NCBI GenBank assembly: GCA_022184915.1
Contig: JAGTJU010000006.1
Location: forward strand, 1-64,000
Origin: Myxococcales bacterium
GTDB lineage: Bacteria; Myxococcota_A; Polyangia; Fen-1088
Direction of reading: 5' to 3'
Length of the DNA: 64,000 nucleotides
Below are positions 9,301-17,822 of this stretch, one piece after another. Position 1 is the stretch's first letter. Every line of letters begins with the position of its first letter. The notes below the pieces were generated by a model that saw nothing but the letters and a program-made list of their open reading frames with translations, had not been told where the DNA came from and made no database searches. The position numbers and the translations under genes are program-made.

Positions 9301-11222
9301 GCCTCGCCCAGCGGGCCGGTGCCCGTCGAGACGAGGCCGGCCTGCTGGAACGCTTGGGGGAGGCTTTCGTGGGCGGCGCCGCCGCCGCGACTTACTTCGC
9401 CGAAGCGGCTCTGCTGCTCGAGGCCGATGGCGAGGACGAGCACGCCATCCGGCTGTTCTACAAGGTGCTCGCCCGGGCCCCCGACGACGACGAGGCCTTC
9501 GCACGGTTGCGCCGGCTCCTTGCCAAAACAGGCGCGTGGCCGCGGCTCGAAGGTCTCCTGGGGTTCAAGCTCACGCGCCTCGGCCAACAGGGGCATCAGT
9601 GTGTGCCGCTTTGGCAAGAACGGGCGAGGGTGCGGGCCGAAGGTCTCGATGACGAGCGCGGGGCGCTCGCCGATTGGCAGAGGGTGGAAGCCATGGACCC
9701 CCGGGACTTTCAGGCGGCATTCCACCTTGGGCGGGCGGCGCGCAAGCGTGGCGCGCTCGGACCCGCCCGCGCGCGGCTCGAGACGGCGATGGCTACCGGC
9801 AGCCCAGAGCCCGGCGCGCGTTTGGCCTGCGCCGTAGAGCTCGCCGAGCTGTGCGAGGCGATGGGCGACCGCGCGGGCGTGCTGTCGGCCCTCGCGGCGC
9901 TCGACAGCGAGCACGCCCACGTCTCATTGCCCCTCGTGCAGAGGGCCGAACCTCTGTGCGTGAGGTACGGACGAGCCGAGCTGGCGGTCGCCGCCTACGA
10001 GACCTTGGGCAACCGCGGGCAGGGCGCCGAACGAGCGGCGATGTTCGTGCGCGCCGGCCAGCTGCTGCGCGATGGCGGCGCGCCTGGCAGAGCCGTGGCG
10101 GCTTTCGTCGAGGCCGTGAAGGCAGATCCCTTGTCGGATGCCGCCCGTGACTTGTTGTCAGCGGGGGGCGTTCCGGCCTCCGAGGGTGAGGCCCACGCGG
10201 CCCTTGCTTCGGCGCGGGACCAGGTGCTGGCGGCGTTGTGCGCTCCGCCTCCCGCCGGGGCAGGGGCGCCTCTTTTCGACGAGCCCCGCTTGCAGCTGCT
10301 CGCGGCCTACGGGCGGCTCCTGGACGAGCCCTGGCGGGTGGCCGTTGCCGAGCAGATTCTGTTGGTGATGGGGCAGGGGGCTGCCCGGGGCCGCGCCCGG
10401 TCGGTGGTGGGGAGCCTCGACGTGGCTCACCTGTTCGCGCTCGGCGCGGAGACTGAAGGCGCTTCGCCCTCCGTCGCCGCCCTGGCAGCTGTCTGGCCGT
10501 CCCTCGACCCTTTCGTGAGCCGCGCCTATGCGGCGCGCGACCCCGCGCAGGCGCCGGGGCGCGCGAGCCGCATCGACCACCGCGCCGATCCCCGCCTCGA
10601 TTGGCTCGAGGCCGCGGCGAACACCCTCGGCCTGACCGCGCTCGTGGTGCATCAGGGCGGCAGCGACACGCAGGTGGCCCTGCCCGGTGGTGCCCTGCCC
10701 ACGCTGGTGCTGGGCAGCGGCCTGGTGGGCGGCGACCCCGCGAGCCGCTTCCGCGTGGCGCGCGCGCTGGCGCTGCTCCGCCTGGGGGTGCCGTTCGCGG
10801 CCTCCGAGCCTGCTTCGGACGTCGACGCGCAGGCCCTCTGGGTGGAGGCGACGATCGCCACGGTGGCCCCCACGCGTGCCTTGGCCGCAGCCCGCGAGAC
10901 GATGCCCGGTGCGTACCTCGCCCGGAACCTGCCGCGCAAGGTCCTCCGGACCGTGGCACCGCTCGACGAGGCCCTCGCGCAGGTAGGTCCGGCTGATGTC
11001 CGTTCGTGGCTTTCGCAAGTGCACCGGGCGGCGGACCGCTTTGCCCTCGTGGTGGCGGGCGACGCCGCCGAGGCCGCGTTTGCTCTGGCGGGGAGCCGCA
11101 GCCCGGAACGTGTCAGGGCGCATCCAGAGGTCGGCGCTCTCCTCCGTTTCGCCCTCAGTGACGCCCACCATGGCCTGCGTGTGAGACTCGGGCTTGGGAA
11201 GGAGACCCATGTCTCGCCCTAA
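6351..11222 (+). CDS. Giant TPR-repeat protein with degenerate C-terminal domain
   Basis: The 1,623-residue protein is nearly all Ala/Glu/Leu/Arg-rich helical repeats of TPR type; clear units include SAVRAYTKALTADPTFQPSA near residue 80 and AAAYRGALALHPGHRAATL near residue 150. There is no signal peptide, so it is probably cytoplasmic. The last 270 residues form a distinct domain shared with the next gene, with TLVLGSGLVGG and a helix RFRVARALALLRLGVPFA. That arrangement recalls the strand and helix around the active site of M48-type peptidases, but HExxH is absent. The ATG at 6351 follows a promoter-like site; no clear ribosome site is visible. Function unknown; protein scaffolding is a reasonable guess. 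Confidence 0.75.
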   Translation: MSSSPSGPADASAPLAPAARTASPGGDPRASAASAEVAFFEAEAEAATDKSRAALCFWEAGHILESELRREKSAVRAYTKALTADPTFQPSAWALRRPLTVRGLHDNLLRVIEAEARFARDVRKEDRADLMLERGRLLARVGRGDEAAAAYRGALALHPGHRAATLSLLGHALATGDAREADDCWRALLALAPQAAVRAAIGSAIAGFWLVSPSSGASLAERGRQAWEALWAAWGPEVSHEELLVVWADRLCGLSGDEASRVALGERLASFAARGEVPPRTQTLRLLSLRETAHRLAARGALDEAAAALDAALLLEPEHPVTAADRLDLASKAGRSDVFDAWPAEDPIVQAELGFRRAEVALRQSAWGEAMAALGLVAPELGLEDLVFVERMRALAGMQDAQGMAVACEAHADALLKAAEAARERKAFVEVAHQYTRAGVLWETELADGARAERLYGQSLSLVPGYRPALEGLASVYTRDGRWDDLAALVAADGAAATTPARALALRETLVLLNRDLLFDLPAALAVQRTLAAPRADDARAAFRWLDLAAPLAAQDPQAQDDALAALERLASRSPAPAVRAALGIMSARLAQGGGRDDDVDPFLERAFAADPCSLAASFLERRAHRTAVQQQSALEAEAEAWAKRPDGEARARALRFRQAFGALERGQPFDALAALEPLAVAQDAAARVWLVDVARRSRDPQLIARTLDSLAREGPPAEGDLELRVLLGELFEGLGRRGDAARVYADVLARAQAFVEGADGGASALRLAASAAFGLLRASAATSDLSSLGTALVKLASLCTSPLAAWLSAESDYVRLVAGEQVAAAPGQEPVLAFLAAARAADASAMPACLRTLAAVSPPGAGRARLWLHLGLAARLSGQEGEALLLAAYEEHASGDLEVALLELPEAKLDASRAAVLGSARLRRLCARSAAGDEASGDLGVLAALDRAHRAETEGSLDIAAASFALALELRPESLEALDGLRRLAQRAGARRDEAGLLERLGEAFVGGAAAATYFAEAALLLEADGEDEHAIRLFYKVLARAPDDDEAFARLRRLLAKTGAWPRLEGLLGFKLTRLGQQGHQCVPLWQERARVRAEGLDDERGALADWQRVEAMDPRDFQAAFHLGRAARKRGALGPARARLETAMATGSPEPGARLACAVELAELCEAMGDRAGVLSALAALDSEHAHVSLPLVQRAEPLCVRYGRAELAVAAYETLGNRGQGAERAAMFVRAGQLLRDGGAPGRAVAAFVEAVKADPLSDAARDLLSAGGVPASEGEAHAALASARDQVLAALCAPPPAGAGAPLFDEPRLQLLAAYGRLLDEPWRVAVAEQILLVMGQGAARGRARSVVGSLDVAHLFALGAETEGASPSVAALAAVWPSLDPFVSRAYAARDPAQAPGRASRIDHRADPRLDWLEAAANTLGLTALVVHQGGSDTQVALPGGALPTLVLGSGLVGGDPASRFRVARALALLRLGVPFAASEPASDVDAQALWVEATIATVAPTRALAAARETMPGAYLARNLPRKVLRTVAPLDEALAQVGPADVRSWLSQVHRAADRFALVVAGDAAEAAFALAGSRSPERVRAHPEVGALLRFALSDAHHGLRVRLGLGKETHVSP

Positions 11223-14200
11223 GCCGCCGCTCGGGAGCACGGGCGAGGCCACCCCAGCGCCGCACACCGAGCCACCGCCCGGGTGGAACGAAGCCATCGA
11301 CGCGCTTGCGGCGTCCATCGATGCGCTCGAGCCCACCAACACACCTCCCCTCGAAGTGCCTCCGTTCGCGGCGAAGCTCCCCGCAGTCGTGAGCCCCCTG
11401 CCTGTCGCGACCCGCCTGCCCAGCCCGCAGCCGCTGGGTCCTGCCCCTCGGGAGCCGAGCGCCCGCGACGAGAGCGGGGTGCTCGTGATTCCGGACCTGG
11501 CCGAGCTGTCGGCCTCCCTCGAGGCCGCCCGCTCCCCGGTGCTTCGCCCGGCTCCCGCGCCCTCTGAAGAAGCTGCTACGAACGCGACCCCACCGGACGG
11601 CGGAGGATCGAGCGGGGGGGAAGGCGAGGGGACCGATCCGTTGGGGCACCTCGATGTCGATCCCGCCGAGCTCCTCTTCCTCGAAGAAGCAGCCGCTCCG
11701 GTGGTCCTGGATCCCTTTGCCGACCCTCCGCCGCCCGAAGCGCCACGCGCGCTCGATGCGCCCCCGTCGGGCCCGGCGTTGCCCGTCGATGGTTTCGTCA
11801 CGCGCACCGATTGGAGTCAGGTGCGCCTCGCAAAGGAGGCCCCGCCGGCGGCGGACCACGAGGCGCGCTTGGCGCTGCTCGCGGATGAACTGGAGGCTCG
11901 GCAGGCCGAAGGGGCCCCAGGGCCGCAGCTCGCGTGGGTGGCCGTAGAAGCCGCGCGGGCGGCCCACGTCGTCGGCGCAACGGCATCGGTCGAGCACTTT
12001 CTTGCTCGTGCCACCGCCGCGGCCCCGCAGGCGGTCGCGCCTCGACGGGAGAGGCTGCGCTCCACCAATGCGGCGGCGACGCAGGCCGCGCGGGCGCGGG
12101 CCCTCTCGGAGCGCGCCTTCGAGGTGAGTGAGCGGGCGGGCGCCGAATGTGAAAGCTACGCCGTCGTCGCACGCGCGCTGCGGGCTGCCGCGGGGGATCT
12201 GACGGATGCCGCCGGCCCCGGTCTCGAGGACCCTGGGCTGGCGTTGGCCGTGGCGTTCGCCGCGCTCGGCGGCGACGACGGGCTGCGTGCCAGCGAGGCT
12301 TTGGCGCAGGCCGGGCAGCGGCTTGGCGGCGAGGTCGGTGCCGCGCTCGTACTTGCGGGCGCGAGACTCATGGAGCTGAGGGGCCTCGGCGACCGAGGCG
12401 CCGCGCTGCGCGCCCGCGCCCAAACGTTGTTTCCGAAGGCGCCCGCTCTCTTGCTGGCCACCTTTCGTCTGGCGGGCGCTTTTTCGGCCGGCGACGCGCT
12501 CATGGCCGCAGAGTCGCTCCTGGGTCAGCTCGAAGGCGTTCCCGACTCCTCGAGGCTTCGCCAGGCCGTGGGCCGGTGGGCCGTGGCCCTCGCGGAGGCC
12601 CAGGGAAATCCCTTGCTGGCAGCCGAAGGGCTCGAGAGGGTGGTCGAGGGGCAGCCCCTCGTGGGCCTGTCGGTCGCGGAGCGCATGGCCCTCGTGCCTT
12701 TGCATTTTCGAGGCGTCGTCGACAACCCCGAGGGCTGGGTCGAGGGACTGCCACCTGAGGAAGGGGCCTTGTTCCTCACGGCCGTCGCGGAAACCCTGTT
12801 CCGGGACGCCCGTCCTACCGAGGCGCTGGCCATGCTCGAGCAGGCGCTCGGCCTTGCCCCGTCCGCCACCTTTTCCGCGCTCCTGGCGGAGCGCCTCGCC
12901 CCCGCGCTCCCGCAGGCGGCTGACAAGGTCCGCGCGTACCGTGCCTGGGCGCGCGGAGACGCCTCACGCGCGGGTGTGGCTTACCTCGAGGCTGCCGCCG
13001 CGGCGCCGGAGGCCGACCTCGAAGCCCTTCAGGATGCCGCTTTGGAGGCCTTGCCCGTCGACGGGGCTTTTCTCAGCTTCGCCTGGGCCGATCTCGCCGC
13101 GCACCGCTTTTCGCGCGCCGCTGCCCGCCTCGAGGCCGGCGCGGCCGCTTGGGCTGGGGCGGGCGACGCCACGCTGGCCGAGGCGCTGAGGGAAAGGGCC
13201 GAGGACGCGCGCCAGGCCGAGACCCCCGCGCTGGCCGTGGTCCGCGCCATGTCCCGGTCGTCATCGGCCGACGAGACCTTGGACCATCCGCGGGTGCTGG
13301 CCCGGGTGCCGCTCGACCAGGGCAATCCTCCCGACGCCGTCGCCGCCGCCTTCCGCTCCGCCGCCATGGCCAGCCGGTCCGTGAGCCTGCGGGTGATCGA
13401 GGCCGCCGGGTGGTTGAGGGCCGCCGGCCAGCGGCGGGCCGCCATTCAGCTCCTCAAGCCGCGCTGGGGGGAGGCCTCCCCCTCCGAGTCCGTCAGCATG
13501 CTCTTGCGGGTCCTTGCGAACCCCTTCGACGACCCCGTGAGCGCCGCCAGCGTGTTCGAGCGTCTCGCCTCCTCGTCCGCCACGTCCGACCACCGGGCGT
13601 TTTGGCTCTTGCGCCGCGCCGAGGCCCTCCTGGCCGACCAGCAGCATGCCGAAGCCGCCGCGGCGCTCGCTCAGATCGGTGCGGGACCCTTCCGCCTGGA
13701 GGCGGACGTGGCCCATCGGCGCGCGCTGTGGGCGGCGGGCGATCACGGTGCCCTCGATGCCCTCCTGCGAGACGAAGTAGATGCCTACGAGGGCGCGGGA
13801 CAGCCCGAACGGGCGTCCCAAACTCTCATCGACAGAGCCCAACTGCGCGCTTCGTTCCTCGACGACTCCCAGGGAGCCTCCGCGCTTCTCGACGAGGCTC
13901 TCGCCTCATCGCCGCAGAGCTTGGCGGGGGCGTGGGCTCGTTTCGTGCTCGCAGCGCGGCTCGGCGACAGGCCGGGTATTCAGGTAGGCCTCGAAGCCTT
14001 GGCGTTACAGGGTGACCCTGACGCTGCGTTTTTATGCTTGCTCCACGAGGAGGCCGTGCCCGATGTTCCGCCCCGCGCGCCTCCCTGGCTACCCCTCGCT
14101 CTGGCCCCGCCCCACGAGGGCCGCCTCACCCTGCTTCAAAGGACCCTCTCGCCGATGGCGCCGTCCGCCGGCTGGCAGGCCGTGCACGCGTATGCCTCCG

Positions 14201-16257
14201 CGCGTGCCGATGGGGATCCTCGGCTGACCCAAGCCCTCGCGCTGCGCTGGGCCGAGTCCCTCGCGAGGGCCCGCGCTTTCGATCAAGCGCTTGCGCTCTT
14301 GGCCGAAGTGACGGCAAAGGAGCCCGCACATCTGCCGGCGTTGCGCCTCACAGCCCGGGTGGCCAGGGCGGCCGGCCAGCCCGCGCTCATGATCGAGCCT
14401 CTCGTGCACGCGGCCGAGACGGTCAGCTTGCCCCACCACCGCGCCCTTTTGTACCTCGAAGCGGGCGAACGGGCGCTCGAGGTGGGAGATGCCCGTGCCG
14501 AACCTTGCCTCCATGAGGTCCTGAAATCCGCGCCAGGCCACCCCGAGGCGTTTCGCCGGCTTTACGAGCGCCTCACGGCGCGCGGGGACACGGCGGCGCT
14601 GGCCGAGCTCCTGCGCGTACGTCAACAAGCGCCTTTGCCCGCCGCAGAGGCCGAGGCGCTCCGCCTCGAGCGCGCCACCTTGCTCGAGAGCCTGGGGGAT
14701 CGCGCAGCCGCGAAGGCCGAACTTCGCGGGTTACTGGCGACCGATGCTCAGAACCTGCCAGCCCTGCGTGCCCTCGTCGAGTGCGAGCACAAAGACGGCG
14801 CCTACTCGGTGGCGGCCGAGCTGTCCCTGCGGCTGGCCCGCCTCGAAACGGAGCCGGACGCCCAGACCCTCGTTTTCCGACGTCTCGGCCAGATCTATCA
14901 TCGCCGGCTTTCGGACCAGAAGCTGGCGGCGGGCGCCTACGAGCGTGTCTTGAAGCTCCTGCCCGACGACCAAGAGGCGCTGAACGCGCTTTCGGAAATC
15001 TACGCCAAGCAGAATGACCTGTCTCGCGCTCTCGCGGCCACGGCGCGGGCGGCCTCCGGGGAGACCGACGAGGGCCGCCGCCTCACGCTTCGCGTCCGGT
15101 TGGCCACCCTCCACGAAAAGAGCGGTGACGTGAAAGAGGCTGGAAATCTGCTCCGGCAGGCCCTCGACGAGGCGCCCCGCAGCCTGCAGGCCATCGGGGA
15201 GCTTGCGCGCTACTACGAGCGGCACAAAGACCTGGCGTCGCGCCGGGTGTTGCTCGACACCTCACTGTCGCGCTTGCACGATGAGCTCCGTCGCTTTCCG
15301 GGTGACCTCGCAGCCCTGCGCACCATCGTACCCGTGCTACGTTGGTGCGCCCGGGCCGCGGGCTCGGCCGCCACGGCGCAGTTGCTCGCGGCGCTCAGCG
15401 ACGATTCCGGCGAGCGCCACGAACTGCGAGCCTGGGCCGTGCCCGCCGCACGAGGGCGCAAGTTGACGCCCCTCGTAAACCCCGAGGTGGACGAGATGGC
15501 GTACCCCGCGAACTTGCCGCCGGCGCTGCGCCAGGTGATGCGCGTCCTGGGGCCGGCGCTGTCCCGGGCCAGTAAGCCGGACCTGCGCCCCTACGGCGTG
15601 ACCCGTGCAGATCGCGTCTCGTTAGGAGAGGGCCCCCGCGCGGTCATCGACGCCCTGGCCGTCGGGTTGGGCGTGAGGGGGTTCGAGGTGTTCGTGAGCG
15701 CCGAGATGCCCTTCACCGTCATCGTCGAGCCTGGTGACCCCCCCGCGATCATTCTCGGTCGCGAGGTCGTGGCCCAGGGGCCCGTGGCCCTGCGCTTCGC
15801 CGCCGGCTATGCGCTGCGTTTGGTGGCCACTCACTTCGACCTCTTGGCTGCCCGAGAGCCCGGCGCAGCGGCCCTCCTCACCGCGCTCGTCCGCCAGTTC
15901 GTTCCGGTGGCCACGTCCGACGATCCGGTCGACGAGGCACGCACCCTGCGCGCGTCCGAACGGCTCGCCAAGGCGCTCGGGCGTTCTCTTCGTACCGAGC
16001 TGCGCCCCTTCGTCACCGAGATGGCCAGCCCCGAGAGCCTCCGGGTCGTGGCTGATGCCGTCGAAGAGACCGCGGCGCGCGTGGGCCTCCTGGCCTCGGG
16101 CGACCTCGCCACGTCGCTTGGCGTTTACCTGGGAATGAAGGGGCTACCCTTGTCCGGCTCCTCGCTCGCGGGGTCTGCGGTGGCAAGCGCCTTGTTCGAG
16201 TTCGCGTTGTCCGCCGATTACGAGCTTCTCGTGCGGGCCCTCGACTCGGTCTCCTGA
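11209..16257 (+). CDS. Second giant TPR-repeat protein, paralogue of the upstream gene
   Basis: The 1,682-residue product overlaps the preceding gene by 14 bases, so the pair is translationally coupled. A GGAG site lies eight bases before the ATG at 11209. Residues 1-180 are Pro/Glu/Ala-rich and probably disordered (for example DVDPAELLFLEEAAAPVV). Residues from about 200 onward are TPR-like helices, including RALAATARAASGETDEGRR and AGAYERVLKLLPDDQEALNA, close to a textbook TPR. The final 270 residues match the end of the first TPR protein in order and spacing (AIILGREVVAQ, RFAAGYALRLVATHFDLLA, LLASGDLATS). No signal peptide is seen. A Ser/Thr kinase follows 69 bases later. Confidence 0.75.
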   Translation: MSRPKPPLGSTGEATPAPHTEPPPGWNEAIDALAASIDALEPTNTPPLEVPPFAAKLPAVVSPLPVATRLPSPQPLGPAPREPSARDESGVLVIPDLAELSASLEAARSPVLRPAPAPSEEAATNATPPDGGGSSGGEGEGTDPLGHLDVDPAELLFLEEAAAPVVLDPFADPPPPEAPRALDAPPSGPALPVDGFVTRTDWSQVRLAKEAPPAADHEARLALLADELEARQAEGAPGPQLAWVAVEAARAAHVVGATASVEHFLARATAAAPQAVAPRRERLRSTNAAATQAARARALSERAFEVSERAGAECESYAVVARALRAAAGDLTDAAGPGLEDPGLALAVAFAALGGDDGLRASEALAQAGQRLGGEVGAALVLAGARLMELRGLGDRGAALRARAQTLFPKAPALLLATFRLAGAFSAGDALMAAESLLGQLEGVPDSSRLRQAVGRWAVALAEAQGNPLLAAEGLERVVEGQPLVGLSVAERMALVPLHFRGVVDNPEGWVEGLPPEEGALFLTAVAETLFRDARPTEALAMLEQALGLAPSATFSALLAERLAPALPQAADKVRAYRAWARGDASRAGVAYLEAAAAAPEADLEALQDAALEALPVDGAFLSFAWADLAAHRFSRAAARLEAGAAAWAGAGDATLAEALRERAEDARQAETPALAVVRAMSRSSSADETLDHPRVLARVPLDQGNPPDAVAAAFRSAAMASRSVSLRVIEAAGWLRAAGQRRAAIQLLKPRWGEASPSESVSMLLRVLANPFDDPVSAASVFERLASSSATSDHRAFWLLRRAEALLADQQHAEAAAALAQIGAGPFRLEADVAHRRALWAAGDHGALDALLRDEVDAYEGAGQPERASQTLIDRAQLRASFLDDSQGASALLDEALASSPQSLAGAWARFVLAARLGDRPGIQVGLEALALQGDPDAAFLCLLHEEAVPDVPPRAPPWLPLALAPPHEGRLTLLQRTLSPMAPSAGWQAVHAYASARADGDPRLTQALALRWAESLARARAFDQALALLAEVTAKEPAHLPALRLTARVARAAGQPALMIEPLVHAAETVSLPHHRALLYLEAGERALEVGDARAEPCLHEVLKSAPGHPEAFRRLYERLTARGDTAALAELLRVRQQAPLPAAEAEALRLERATLLESLGDRAAAKAELRGLLATDAQNLPALRALVECEHKDGAYSVAAELSLRLARLETEPDAQTLVFRRLGQIYHRRLSDQKLAAGAYERVLKLLPDDQEALNALSEIYAKQNDLSRALAATARAASGETDEGRRLTLRVRLATLHEKSGDVKEAGNLLRQALDEAPRSLQAIGELARYYERHKDLASRRVLLDTSLSRLHDELRRFPGDLAALRTIVPVLRWCARAAGSAATAQLLAALSDDSGERHELRAWAVPAARGRKLTPLVNPEVDEMAYPANLPPALRQVMRVLGPALSRASKPDLRPYGVTRADRVSLGEGPRAVIDALAVGLGVRGFEVFVSAEMPFTVIVEPGDPPAIILGREVVAQGPVALRFAAGYALRLVATHFDLLAAREPGAAALLTALVRQFVPVATSDDPVDEARTLRASERLAKALGRSLRTELRPFVTEMASPESLRVVADAVEETAARVGLLASGDLATSLGVYLGMKGLPLSGSSLAGSAVASALFEFALSADYELLVRALDSVS

Positions 16258-16326
16258 GCTCGCCGCTGCCGTCGCCTCACGCTTGCACGCCGGGATGCGC
16301 GCGAAGATCCCGCCCACCCGAAGGCC

Positions 16327-17811
16327 ATGATACAGTGGGCGCCCATGGCTGTCGGCGAGCTTACCCCGCCACCTCAGGACGACCCTCTCGTCGGGAAGGT
16401 CATCTGCGAACGCTATCGTGTGATCAAGAAGCTGGGCGAGGGCGGCATGGGGGCCGTTTACCTGGCCGAGCACGTCTTCATCGAGAAGAAAGTCGCGCTG
16501 AAGGTGCTTGCACCCGAGCTGGCCCGCAAAGCCGAACTGACGGCGCGCTTTCTTCAGGAGGCCAAATCGGCCTCCCGCATCGGCCACGAAAACGTCATCG
16601 ACATCTCGGATTTCGGGCAATCACCCGAAGGCTTCGTCTTTTTTGCGATGGAGTTCCTGCAAGGGCAAGACCTCGGACAGGTGGTACGAGCCGAAGGCGC
16701 CATGACGTGGCGTCGGGCCCGTCCAATCATCGTGCAGATATGCAAGGCCCTCGGCGCAGCGCACGCCAAAGGGATCATTCACAGGGACATGAAGCCCGAA
16801 AACGTCTTCATCATCGACCGGGGAGGCCGGGCCGATTTCGTCAAGCTCCTCGATTTCGGCATCGCCAAAGTTCAGACCGAAGCCGGCGACGACGGCCCGA
16901 AGCTCACCCGCACCGGCATGATCTTTGGCACGCCCGAGTACATGGCCCCCGAACAGGCCGAAGGGAAGGTCTGCGACCAGCGCGCCGACGTGTACGCCGT
17001 GGGCTGCATGATTCACCACCTCATTGCGGGCGAGGCGCCCTTTCAGGCAGAGAACTTCGTTGCGATGCTGACGAAGCATCTGCTCGAGACACCGAAGCCT
17101 CCCTCCCTCAAGCGCCCGGAGCTGGGCATTCCTCCGGAACTCGATGCGCTGGTGCTCAAGGCGCTCGCGAAGCAGCCGGCCGAACGGTTCCAGAGCATGG
17201 CCGACGTGCTCGCGGCGGTGGAGTCGATCTCCGAGACAGCCGGAGGACGTGGTCGCTCGCCCTCCACGCAGCCCGCCGCCCGAGGAAATCTCACGCGGCC
17301 TTTGGGTGGCTCCGATGGGATGCCCCTCATCGCCTCCAGCGGGCGCGTCTCGAACACTGAGATGATGGTGTCCGGCGGACCCGCGTTCGCCGACGCCCCG
17401 GAGGCCGTCGAGGATGACGAACGTGCCCCGAATCCGCGATCCGGAAAGGGCCTGCTGGTGATCGGTGGCATCGCGTTGGGCGCCGTGGTGGCTCTGGCCT
17501 GGTTGCTTCTCGGGCACTCGGCGCCCCCCCCTGTGGCAGGGCCGGCGCCGCTCCCCACGGCAGGGCAGGTCCCTGTCTCCCCCGTGACGGTCCCCGCGCC
17601 CGTGCCTGAGCCGGCCGCGTTGATCAAAGCGCAAGAAGCGGCCGAACCCGTGCCGCCCCCTCACCCCAAGCTCGATCGCCCCACCCGCAGGGAAGACCCA
17701 CCCCAGCAAGCCATGCGGCCTGCTGCACCGAAGGGGCCGGAACCGCCCAGGCCCGGCAAGGCGCCGCAGCCGGAGACCCCAGCCGAACTCAAAGGGTTCC
17801 CCGGCGAGTAG
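16327..17811 (+). CDS. Membrane-anchored Ser/Thr protein kinase (PknB type)
   Basis: The 494-residue product has an N-terminal Hanks-type kinase domain. Visible elements are the glycine loop GEGGMGAVYLAEH, the ATP lysine in VALKVLAPEL, the catalytic loop HRDMKPENV, DFGIAK, and GTPEYMAPEQ. A variable linker leads to one membrane span near residues 375-395 (LLVIGGIALGAVVALAWLLL), followed by a Pro-rich tail with a PVSPVTVPAPVPEP stretch and no recognised sensor domain. The tail would be outside the cytoplasm. The start is uncertain: ATG 16345 is equally plausible, since neither has a well-spaced ribosome site. It follows the two TPR genes and converges with the helicase gene. Confidence 0.88.
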   Translation: MIQWAPMAVGELTPPPQDDPLVGKVICERYRVIKKLGEGGMGAVYLAEHVFIEKKVALKVLAPELARKAELTARFLQEAKSASRIGHENVIDISDFGQSPEGFVFFAMEFLQGQDLGQVVRAEGAMTWRRARPIIVQICKALGAAHAKGIIHRDMKPENVFIIDRGGRADFVKLLDFGIAKVQTEAGDDGPKLTRTGMIFGTPEYMAPEQAEGKVCDQRADVYAVGCMIHHLIAGEAPFQAENFVAMLTKHLLETPKPPSLKRPELGIPPELDALVLKALAKQPAERFQSMADVLAAVESISETAGGRGRSPSTQPAARGNLTRPLGGSDGMPLIASSGRVSNTEMMVSGGPAFADAPEAVEDDERAPNPRSGKGLLVIGGIALGAVVALAWLLLGHSAPPPVAGPAPLPTAGQVPVSPVTVPAPVPEPAALIKAQEAAEPVPPPHPKLDRPTRREDPPQQAMRPAAPKGPEPPRPGKAPQPETPAELKGFPGE

Positions 17812-17822
17812 AGCGGGACCGC

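Noticed and set aside
8529-9920. A 463-codon open frame antisense to the first TPR protein
   Set aside because: It is a codon-bias shadow; the sense frame shows TPR repeats.
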